Below, in pieces: positions 1-6,113 of a stretch of DNA of 8,363 nt. This DNA comes from Deltaproteobacteria bacterium (GTDB taxonomy: Bacteria; Desulfobacterota; DAOWNY01): assembly GCA_030642325.1 (NCBI GenBank), contig DAOWNY010000072.1, positions 1 to 8,363 of the forward strand, written 5' to 3'. The position numbers and the translations under genes were made by a program. The notes under the pieces are model-generated. The model worked only from the letters and a program-made list of their open reading frames with translations, was not told the DNA's origin and made no database searches. How positions within the stretch are numbered: the first letter of the stretch is position 1; each line of letters begins with the position of its first letter.

Positions 1-51
1 GAAGCAGCTATCTTAATTTAAGTCAAATTAGATTACAAATGGCCGAAAGTC

Positions 52-543
52 ATGTATTCCCAAAAAACATTCCTTTTAGATATTATTTCACCTTATGCTC
101 GAAACGTGAGAAAAGAAATCACAAAGTCACCGGTTCCTTACTTTTGGGATCTGGGACTGCGGAATTATGCCTTAGGCATTTTTGGTCACCTGGGCAGCCC
201 ATCAGAGTGTGGATTCGTTTTCGAAAACCTTATCTTTTTACTGCTCAAAGAGCAAATAAAACTCAGAGCAACAAAGCTGAATTTCTGGCGTACAAAGGAC
301 AAGGCTGAAGTCGATTTTGTATTGGAAAGTGGCAGAAACGTTGTTCCAATCGAAGTTAAGTATAAGTCTTTAAAGAAAGAGGAAATTCCCCGTTCTTTAC
401 GCAGTTTTATTGAAAAGTATTCACCCGATAAAGCCTATATCGTGAATCTGGATTATAGTAATACTCTTAAAATCAACGAGACTACGCTTTTCTTTCTTCC
501 ATATTATGAATTGCTCTACAAAAAATTAGTTCCACCTGAATAG
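52..543 (+). pseudogene. C-terminal remnant of an AAA ATPase/DUF4143 protein
   Basis: The open frame (163 codons) encodes only the C-terminal DUF4143 domain of the ATP-binding AAA/DUF4143 family, whose members are normally near 400 residues with an N-terminal P-loop ATPase. Visible family marks are the RNVRKEITKSP and YFWDLGLRN blocks (about residues 18-38), the F-E-N of GFVFENLIF (residues 54-62), and FWRTKDKAEVDF followed by PIEVKYK. The last pair gives a D88...E101-x-K103 arrangement like a PD-(D/E)XK nuclease fold. An in-frame TAA at 19-21 closes this frame upstream. In the +3 frame, bases 12-26 read LNLSQ, which resembles the short helical segment preceding the DUF4143 block, but it lies a few codons too close to KTFLL. 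I therefore infer a frameshift plus small deletion; the ATPase half would lie left of the window. The ATG at 52 has no convincing ribosome binding site, so expression is doubtful. In intact relatives the cellular role is poorly defined. Confidence 0.72.
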
Positions 544-562
544 CTACAAAAGATTAACAAAA

Positions 563-603
563 AACACTGTACCCCTTGCCTTGAAGCCAAGGGGTACAGT
601 GTT
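563..603 (-). terminator. perfect 16-bp palindrome, intrinsic terminator geometry on the minus strand
   Basis: Bases 563-578 and 588-603 are exact reverse complements (16 bp, 9-nt loop). On the minus strand the stem is followed directly by a run of six T residues (complement of the A-run at 557-562), the classic rho-independent terminator layout. On the plus strand no T-tract follows (TTCAACAAG), although a terminator acting both ways cannot be excluded. It sits between the DUF4143 remnant and the pqiA/B fusion, both plus-strand, and no minus-strand gene is seen upstream of it in the minus sense. It may be orphaned by deletion, or be a dispersed palindromic repeat. Confidence 0.6.
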
Positions 604-622
604 CAACAAGAGCCCATTAAAG

Positions 623-1093
623 ATGAACGCTTTCCAAGCACATATTGCCGACCTTCTGGCCTGCCCTGACTGTGATCTGCTCTTTGAGCATAAGCATATA
701 GAGCATGGCCGGAAAGCGTGCTGCCCGCGGTGCGGTCATATTCTTCAAACTCCTATTAAAAATTCGGTTGACAAAACCCTTGCTCTTTCTCCTACAGCCC
801 GGGAAGTTCATATCTTTGTCAATATTGAAGAGCCCTATGTTGCCCTCATCCATGAAAATACTGTTTTTTGGAATGCAAGCGGCATTAATGTGGATGCCGG
901 AATTTTTTCCGGGGTGCAGATTTATACGGAATTTGTCGAGTCAATACTCGCCGGTGGAATTGCCCTTGCAACACCGGATGGCAAAAAAATGGGCTCTCCT
1001 GCCAATCCGGGCCACCATTTCGTTCTTCAGGATAAAATGGATGAAGACTGGCTTGACTGGAAGCCTAAAATAGAGTTGACGGGCAGTAAGTGA
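623..1093 (+). CDS. PqiA zinc-ribbon / PqiB MCE-domain fusion remnant
   Basis: From the ATG at 623 the product is 156 residues. Residues 1-55 match the start of PqiA-family proteins: two CxxC pairs (C14/C17 and C34/C37, the second as CPRCGH) form a rubredoxin-like zinc ribbon, followed by the S-V-D-K-T-L-A-L-S block that in PqiA leads straight into the first membrane helix. Instead, from about residue 60 the sequence matches an MCE (MlaD-like) domain of PqiB/YebT proteins: NTVFWNASGINVDAG, then SILAGGIALATPDG and GHHFVLQDKMDEDWLDW. All PqiA membrane helices and the PqiB N-terminal anchor are missing. PqiA and PqiB normally form an inner-membrane and periplasm-spanning lipid-transport complex, so this product cannot work that way. 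The simplest reading is an in-frame deletion joining adjacent pqiA and pqiB near bases 788-803. A TTG at 581 in the same frame lies in the palindrome loop and is a poor start. The ribosome binding site at 623 is also weak. Confidence 0.72.
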   Translation: MNAFQAHIADLLACPDCDLLFEHKHIEHGRKACCPRCGHILQTPIKNSVDKTLALSPTAREVHIFVNIEEPYVALIHENTVFWNASGINVDAGIFSGVQIYTEFVESILAGGIALATPDGKKMGSPANPGHHFVLQDKMDEDWLDWKPKIELTGSK

Positions 1094-1319
1094 TGAGAAA
1101 ACATTCTTAGTTAGCTGAACAAAACAAGCTACTTCGCAATCAATGTCATTAACTTAAGACGGATTGTTTTTAGACAATACATTCGGCTGCATTCCGGGAC
1201 CATCGCCTTGTGTTGAAAAAAAATTTGTTTTTCTAAACTGCCTGAGCTGCGGAATATCCGGCAAGCCAAACGTAGGCTCTTCTTCAGCCTTTCCCATAAC
1301 TTTAGTGGTATGCACATTG
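1094..1319. other. spacer between the pqiA/B remnant and the rhomboid gene
   Basis: This is 226 bp with no recognised gene. The rhomboid frame stays open back to 1164 (TTG) and would give a cysteine-containing leader ending in a hydrophobic stretch. The minus strand is also open across much of it (1154-1522). Neither reading resembles a family I know, and no strong Shine-Dalgarno sequence or promoter pair stands out. Confidence 0.4.
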
Positions 1320-2174
1320 GTGATTCTATTCAACGGCCTCTTAAATGAAGAGGTCAAAATATATGGATTGGTTTTATCTTCAACCGGTATTTTACACCAT
1401 GCACGGAAAAGGCACGGCGGTTGGGACCTTTTGGTGGAATCATCGAAATATGAATGCGCTCTTGAGGCCATCGAATTATACCTTCTGGAGAACAAGGAAA
1501 GACAGCCGGATTTTGAATACAAAGAGCAAGTTTACCAAAAGGGCTTTTCAGGAATATGGGCTGGAATTATTTTGCTGATTTTCCATGTAGTAATTACCAC
1601 ATGCTGCGACAGTCAAATGGTTATCCGGGAATACGGATCATCTGCCCGGCATATTTTGCGGGGCGAAGTGTACCGATGTGTAACTTCGCTCATGATACAC
1701 GGCGACACTCCGCATCTGGTTAGCAATATGCTGGGCATTGCTGTATTTGGCACTGCGGTTTGCTCTATCACCGGTCTGGGAGTTGGATGGTTCATGATTC
1801 TTATGGCCGGTATGGCCGGCAACATGTTGAATGCCGTTCTATATGGAACCGATCATCTTTCCATTGGCGCATCAACAGCCGTTTTCGGAGCCATCGGCAT
1901 TATGGGAGGCTGTCAGAGCATGATAAAAATTCTACAGCCCGGGCCGCGCATAAAAGCTTTTCTACCATTTGGGGCGGGTCTGGCCTTGCTGGGCTTTTTT
2001 GGTTCGAGTTTACATACGGATTTAACGGCACACCTGTTCGGCTTTTTAGCCGGGGCTGTTCTGGGAGGGATACATGGGATGTTTGCAGGACAGCCGTTGA
2101 CGAAAAACCCACAGGCCGCCTTCCTTGTAGCTGCCCTGACCATCCTGGCCGTATCCTGGCTCCAGGCCTGTTAA
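1320..2174 (+). CDS. rhomboid-family intramembrane serine protease
   Basis: Rhomboids cleave membrane-protein substrates within the bilayer using a Ser-His dyad. Counting from the GTG at 1320 (284 residues), a soluble segment (about 10-60, with GGWDLL and a helical ALEAIELYLLEN stretch) precedes hydrophobic segments at roughly 79-96, 132-150, 155-175, 183-202, 214-228, 235-255 and 266-281. The rhomboid marks are all present: HGDTPHLVSN (H132, N136), SIGASTAVFG with catalytic S185 (the usual GASG is GAST here), and the TM6 histidine in DLTAHLFGFLAG (H238). The core therefore looks active. The start is uncertain. The frame is open back to a TTG at 1164, but that stretch has no family likeness I recognise. 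In the +2 frame an ATG at 1310 reads MHIGDSIQRPLK and then hits TGA at 1346; dropping base T1346 would join it smoothly to EEVKIYGLVL. A recent frameshift or a non-AUG start are both possible. Substrate unknown. Confidence 0.8.
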   Translation: MILFNGLLNEEVKIYGLVLSSTGILHHARKRHGGWDLLVESSKYECALEAIELYLLENKERQPDFEYKEQVYQKGFSGIWAGIILLIFHVVITTCCDSQMVIREYGSSARHILRGEVYRCVTSLMIHGDTPHLVSNMLGIAVFGTAVCSITGLGVGWFMILMAGMAGNMLNAVLYGTDHLSIGASTAVFGAIGIMGGCQSMIKILQPGPRIKAFLPFGAGLALLGFFGSSLHTDLTAHLFGFLAGAVLGGIHGMFAGQPLTKNPQAAFLVAALTILAVSWLQAC

Positions 2175-2981
2175 TCGCCCCGTCCGGACAGGTGTCAATA
2201 TGATCAACTCTAAGTTACAATTTAAACGCAGATTTGGTCCATTTCAGCTGACATTTACTTTTTTACCTATTCGCAGGTCATTACTGCTTCATCCCAAAAC
2301 CGACCGGAGCAACCTGTTTTTTTTGAGTATATGAATGAAACAGGTTTAATAGTCATACAATGCAAGATGTTAAAGTCTAAATATAATCCATACCCTTAAG
2401 CTGAATGTGCAACATATGAAAAACAATGCACATACAGTTGCCCATGTAAATATTTCCTAATTTCATTTAATGATATTGCAGGTGCCGGTATAATACTGAT
2501 TGTAACTCTTTTACTGCCCTTGTCTTTTAAAAAAGTCGTTGGGAACAGTCAGTTTGCAGGTTGGGTGCGCCCATTAGAACCGTGCTGAAAAAATTGGCGG
2601 TTCCTAACCGATACCTGAGAGATCAATGCGCTTCTTGACAAGCATCAATAACTTCTCTATTCTATGAAATTGAAAGTGATGTCAGTAGGGGGGCAGTCAA
2701 AAAATGAATATTTCATAAAAAAGCAGACTCTGTTTTTTTAATGGGTGTTATGCCCGAATTCTTCAAAACAGGCATCAAGAAACCGGGAAAACATGGATTC
2801 CCGCATAAAGAATTGCAGAAAGGGTACTGGAGATACCCCGCCTGCTTATTGTGTGGAGTCTTCATTCGATCCTGGGTTCCCCGTTTTTCATATTTGCTTT
2901 TTTAGTCGCGCAGAAATCCACCGGATAAGCACTGATACCGGGAATTAATAGATTGTCCGACAACTCTGATATTTTTCAAGC
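2175..2981. other. long stretch without a recognised gene
   Basis: About 800 bp between the rhomboid stop and the four-helix-bundle unit. Both strands are closed by frequent stops. The longest items are a 67-codon plus-strand frame (2745-2948) with no family likeness, and a start-less open stretch (2400-2588) with one hydrophobic segment. Small inverted repeats occur at 2311-2319/2338-2346 (9 bp, no T-tract after it) and 2784-2789/2798-2803 (6 bp). One good sigma-70-like promoter pair is listed separately. The whole looks like eroded DNA rather than a dense regulatory region. Confidence 0.5.
2635..2663 (+). promoter_or_regulatory. candidate sigma-70 promoter
   Basis: A consensus -35 TTGACA (2635-2640) is followed after exactly 17 bp by TATTCT (2658-2663), a four-of-six match to the -10 consensus. 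No convincing gene follows closely; the next support for coding is the four-helix-bundle remnant at 3017 and then ispG at 3277. It could start a small or long-leader transcript, be a leftover of a lost gene, or be chance in AT-rich DNA. Confidence 0.33.
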
Positions 2982-3230
2982 TGTGCGGTTATTAGCTATT
3001 ATAGCGGTTAGGTATTATGAGAGATTTTAAAGAGCTAAAAGTATGGCTAAAAGCGCACCAGTTGGTGATAGAGGTCCATCATATTACAAGGGGGTTTCCC
3101 TCTGATGAGCTTTTTCAACTTGTATCTCAACTTAAGCTGGAATTAGATCGGCAAATGTAACGAGATCAAGCGGATGTTGAATGGTTTCATGCAAAAGCTA
3201 ACACTTAAATAGCTAATACCTAACTGCACA
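2982..3230 (+). mobile_element. four-helix-bundle gene unit with imperfect terminal inverted repeats
   Basis: The left end (2982-3000) and the right end (3208-3230) are inverted copies of each other: 18 of 19 positions agree, with a 4-nt gap (GGTA, present only in the right copy). A second pairing, 3007-3016 (GTTAGGTATT, directly before the ATG) against 3215-3224, is a perfect 10-bp inverted match. The left end also carries internal direct repeats: GCGGTTA at 2985-2991 and 3004-3010, and TTAG(C/G)TATT at 2992-3000 and 3008-3016. The only gene inside is the broken four-helix-bundle frame. Genes of this family are known as inserts (IVS) in 23S rRNA and also occur scattered in genomes. That this repeat-bounded unit moved as a whole is my inference; no target-site duplication is evident. 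Confidence 0.42.
3017..3212 (+). pseudogene. four-helix-bundle (23S rRNA IVS-type) protein, internally deleted and frameshifted
   Basis: The ATG at 3017 opens a 47-codon frame starting MRDFKELKVWLKAHQLVIEV and continuing HHITRGFPSDELFQLVSQL, the N-terminal half of the four-helix-bundle family (usually about 115-130 residues). The conserved middle, with the A-x-S-I-P-x-N-I-A-E-G block, is absent. The frame ends at TAA 3158-3160, but in the next frame bases 3159-3212 read NEIKRMLNGFMQKLTLK and then stop, which is the typical family C-terminus. LELDRQ just before the stop and NEIKRML just after it belong together, so one extra base near 3153-3158 would explain the break. The gene has therefore lost about 55-60 codons and also suffered a frameshift. 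Its family is of unclear function: small helical pentamer-forming proteins related to the Avd accessory protein of diversity-generating retroelements. No reverse transcriptase or variable repeat is seen here. Confidence 0.78.
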
Positions 3231-3276
3231 AGGTCGACATTTTTCATGATCCAATAAAACCCCATTGCTTTTAGCC

Positions 3277-4356
3277 ATGGCTGTAAATGAAATGATTAAA
3301 AAAAGATTGACTCGCGAGATTACACTGGGAGATTGCAAAGTAGGTGGCGGAGCACCTGTTTCGGTGCAATCAATGACCACTACTAAAACGGAAGATCAGG
3401 GGGCAACCGTTGCCCAGATCCGTCAATTGGAAGAAGTGGGTTGCGAAATTATCAGGGTGGCTGTCCCCCACAAAGAAGCGGCCGGCAAATTGGGAAAGAT
3501 AAAATCAAAAATACGAATTCCCCTGGTGGCTGACGTTCACTTTGATTACCGACTGGCGCTTATGTCACTAGAGGAGGGGGTTGACGGACTTAGGATAAAT
3601 CCAGGCAACATCGGTGGAAGAGACAGGGTAGAAAAAATTGTGGACAAGGCACGTGACCTGGGAATACCGATTCGAATCGGAGTAAATTCGGGTTCTTTAG
3701 AAAATGACCTCCTGGTAAGACACGGGGGACCAACCTCAAAAGCGCTGGCTGAAAGTGCCTTAAGATGGGTTAAGGTTTTTGAAGAATTAAAATTTTATGA
3801 TATAAAACTATCAGTTAAGTCCTCTGATGTCTTAACAACCGTTGAATCATACCGGATCATTGCCGGGGAGGTCAACTACCCCCTTCATCTTGGAATTACT
3901 GAGGCGGGAACCATTTTTTCCGGAACAATCAAGTCAACCCTGGGAATCGGAATATTGCTCAGTGAGGGAATTGGTGATACAATCCGGGTTTCTTTAACAG
4001 CTGATCCCCGAGAAGAAATTCATGTGGGATACCAAATCCTCAAGGCACTAAAGCTTCGTCACGCCGGGATTGAAGTCGTTTCCTGCCCCACCTGCGGTCG
4101 TTGCGAAATTGATTTAATCGGGATCGCCACTGAAGTGGAAAAGAAGCTTACAACATTAAAAAGTTCTATTAAGGTGGCGGTAATGGGTTGCATGGTGAAT
4201 GGTCCGGGGGAAGCAAAGGAAGCAGATATCGGGATTGCGGGAGGAAAAAAAAAGGGTATCTTATTCAAAAAAGGCGAGATCATAAGAAAGTTGACGGAAG
4301 AAGAGATGGTCGAGACACTGGTTTGCGAAGTGAATAAAATGACCGCCGAAAAATAA
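3277..4356 (+). CDS. ispG: 4-hydroxy-3-methylbut-2-enyl diphosphate synthase (flavodoxin/ferredoxin)
   Basis: IspG (GcpE) carries out the reductive ring-opening of 2-C-methyl-D-erythritol 2,4-cyclodiphosphate to HMBPP in the MEP isoprenoid pathway, in the cytoplasm, using a [4Fe-4S] cluster. The N-terminal TIM-barrel marks are clear: APVSVQSMTTTKTED, IPLVADVHFDYRLAL and GLRINPGNIG. The C-terminal cluster site is complete: CPTCGRC gives C270 and C273, and GCMVNGPGE gives C305 and E312, the same numbers as the E. coli ligands when counted from the ATG at 3277. At 359 residues it is the ordinary short bacterial form, without the extra middle domain of plants. ATG 3277 and ATG 3292 are both plausible starts (the second gives MIKKRLTREI, a usual family beginning); a TTG at 3265 is less likely, and no strong Shine-Dalgarno sequence decides. 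It heads the ispG-proS-rsh operon, with 38 bp to proS. The decayed four-helix-bundle unit ends 46 bp upstream, so its promoter may lie in or beyond that unit. Confidence 0.96.
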   Translation: MAVNEMIKKRLTREITLGDCKVGGGAPVSVQSMTTTKTEDQGATVAQIRQLEEVGCEIIRVAVPHKEAAGKLGKIKSKIRIPLVADVHFDYRLALMSLEEGVDGLRINPGNIGGRDRVEKIVDKARDLGIPIRIGVNSGSLENDLLVRHGGPTSKALAESALRWVKVFEELKFYDIKLSVKSSDVLTTVESYRIIAGEVNYPLHLGITEAGTIFSGTIKSTLGIGILLSEGIGDTIRVSLTADPREEIHVGYQILKALKLRHAGIEVVSCPTCGRCEIDLIGIATEVEKKLTTLKSSIKVAVMGCMVNGPGEAKEADIGIAGGKKKGILFKKGEIIRKLTEEEMVETLVCEVNKMTAEK

Positions 4357-4394
4357 TCAGTTAGAGATTGGGAGCTCAAGAAAGGATTTGATCA

Positions 4395-6113
4395 ATGCAT
4401 TTTTCTAAAATATTACTGCCGACACTCAGGGAAGATCCTTCCGAAGCGGAAGTGATTAGTCATCGGTTAATGTTGAGGGGAGGGATGATCAGGAAACTAG
4501 CTTCAGGTATTTACTCCTATCTTCCCTTGGGGTTGAGGTCAATAAGGAAGGTGGAGGGAATAGTTCGACAAGAGATGAATCGGGCGGGAGCCCAGGAAAT
4601 CGTAATGCCTGTCGTCCAGCCTGCCGAACTCTGGCAGCAAAGCGGCCGATGGAATTTTTACGGCAAAGAACTTCTCCGTTTCAAGGACCGTGGGGCACGG
4701 GATTTTTGCCTGGGTCCCACCCATGAAGAGGTAATTACCGACTTGGTCAAAAGAGAAGTAAAGTCTTATAAGCAGCTCCCCATAAATCTTTACCAGATAC
4801 AGACAAAATTTCGGGATGAGATAAGACCGCGTTTCGGTTTGATGCGGGCAAGAGAATTCATCATGAAGGACGCTTACAGCTTTGATGTAAATAATGAGGC
4901 TGCGGAAAAGAGCTATCAATGTATGCATGAAGCCTATTGCCGAATATTTGAGCGGTGCGGTTTACAATTCCGTGCAGTGGAAGCTGATACCGGTTCAATC
5001 GGAGGAAGTTTTTCACATGAATTCATGGTGCTGGCGGATACCGGGGAAGATCTCCTGGTGAGCTGCGGATCTTGTAATTACGCAGCCAATTTAGAAAAAG
5101 CGGAGATAAGAAGGAGTAAGACAAATAATCCTGAAAAGGCAGGCGAAAAGGCTCTGGAAAAGGTGGCTACCCCCAAGATGAGGACTGTGGAAGAGGTATG
5201 TGAATTTATGCAGATAAAGCCCGGGAATCTGGTTAAAACGCTTATCTTTGAGACGGAAAATGGTCCCATGGCCGCTCTGGTCCGCGGGGACTGCGAGATT
5301 AACGAGATAAAACTCAAAAATTTTCTTAAGGTGGAAACACTGGGTCTTGCGGATGATCAATTAATTGAGAAGGTAACCCATGCCCCAATGGGTTTTAGCG
5401 GCCCCATAAACCTTTCAGTCCCAATTATTGCCGATCATTCAATTGAATCAATGGAAAATTTTGTGACCGGTGGAAATGAGCAGGATGCCCATTTCCGGAA
5501 TACCAACTTTCCCCGGGATTTTCAGCCGAAGCATTTTGCCGATATTCGAGTGGCAAAAGAAGGGGACGGGTGCCCCCGCTGCCGGGGAGAATTAAAAATC
5601 AGCAGGGGAATTGAGGTTGGTCACATCTTTAAACTGGGAACAAAATACAGCAAATCACTGGGGGCGTACTACCTGGATGAACATGGGAAAGAACGCTTAA
5701 TGGTGATGGGTTGTTACGGGATCGGAATCGGCAGGACTTTAGCAGCGGCCATAGAGCAGAATCATGACTCCAACGGAATAATTTTCTCCCTTCCCCTAGC
5801 CCCCTTCCAGGTTTTAATATTACCTACCAACATCGGCCAGGAAAACGTGGTCAGGGTGGCGGAAGAGATCTATTCCGGGCTCAGAGCAAGGGGAATTGAA
5901 GTCCTTTTGGATGATCGGAAGGAAAGCGCCGGCATAAAATTTAAGGACGGTGATCTCATCGGAATACCCATAAGAATCACCATTGGGCCGAAGGGATTGA
6001 TGGAAGGTTTGGTGGAAATAAAAAAGAGAAATGAAACACAGAAATATTCGGTGAAAGTTGAAGAAGTATTAGGCAGGGTAGGGGAGATAATCGAAAAAGA
6101 GTTGGGAGCATGA
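4395..6113 (+). CDS. proS: prolyl-tRNA synthetase, bacterial type with INS editing domain
   Basis: ProS attaches proline to tRNA(Pro) in the cytoplasm. At 572 residues it is the full-length bacterial (ProS type 1) form. The class II catalytic core is split around an editing insertion: motif 1 lies near residues 55-75 (EIVMPVVQP), GPTHEE is at 107-112, motif 2 runs 139-163 (FRDEIRPRFGLMRAREF then IMKDAYSF), and motif 3 is GCYGIGIGRTLAAAIEQ (439-455). The INS/YbaK-like editing domain, which clears mischarged Ala-tRNA(Pro), spans about 255-380. The anticodon-binding domain is at about 470-570. Two CxxC pairs (C224/C227 and C393/C396) flank the editing domain in sequence and may bind zinc together; the E. 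coli enzyme lacks them, but they occur in other bacterial ProS. A good Shine-Dalgarno sequence (AAGAAAGGA, 4378-4386) lies 8 nt before the ATG. The stop overlaps the rsh start by 4 bp, so the two are probably translationally coupled. Confidence 0.97.
   Translation: MHFSKILLPTLREDPSEAEVISHRLMLRGGMIRKLASGIYSYLPLGLRSIRKVEGIVRQEMNRAGAQEIVMPVVQPAELWQQSGRWNFYGKELLRFKDRGARDFCLGPTHEEVITDLVKREVKSYKQLPINLYQIQTKFRDEIRPRFGLMRAREFIMKDAYSFDVNNEAAEKSYQCMHEAYCRIFERCGLQFRAVEADTGSIGGSFSHEFMVLADTGEDLLVSCGSCNYAANLEKAEIRRSKTNNPEKAGEKALEKVATPKMRTVEEVCEFMQIKPGNLVKTLIFETENGPMAALVRGDCEINEIKLKNFLKVETLGLADDQLIEKVTHAPMGFSGPINLSVPIIADHSIESMENFVTGGNEQDAHFRNTNFPRDFQPKHFADIRVAKEGDGCPRCRGELKISRGIEVGHIFKLGTKYSKSLGAYYLDEHGKERLMVMGCYGIGIGRTLAAAIEQNHDSNGIIFSLPLAPFQVLILPTNIGQENVVRVAEEIYSGLRARGIEVLLDDRKESAGIKFKDGDLIGIPIRITIGPKGLMEGLVEIKKRNETQKYSVKVEEVLGRVGEIIEKELGA

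Noticed and set aside
581..622. TTG at 581 as start of the PqiA/B remnant
   Set aside because: It lies in the loop of the 563-603 palindrome and adds residues unlike PqiA; ATG 623 fits the family better.
1154..1522. Minus-strand open frame of 122 codons over the rhomboid 5' region
   Set aside because: It overlaps the conserved rhomboid N-terminal domain on the opposite strand, has no recognised family and no ribosome binding site; most likely a shadow.
2311..2346. 9-bp inverted repeat after the rhomboid gene as its terminator
   Set aside because: The T-run is in the loop, not after the stem, and the right arm is followed by TAATAG; also 137 bp from the stop.
2784..2803. CGGGAA/TTCCCG 6-bp inverted repeat
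   Set aside because: Too short to separate from chance and not followed by a T-tract.
2745..2948. Plus-strand 67-codon frame
   Set aside because: Starts at a TTG, has no domain, hydrophobic pattern or family likeness, and lies in eroded DNA.
2982..3230. Diversity-generating retroelement, because the four-helix-bundle family is related to Avd
   Set aside because: No reverse transcriptase, template repeat or variable repeat is present in the window.
4059..4379. Minus-strand open frame of 106 codons opposite the end of ispG
   Set aside because: It lies opposite the conserved cluster-binding domain of ispG and has no family likeness; shadow frame.
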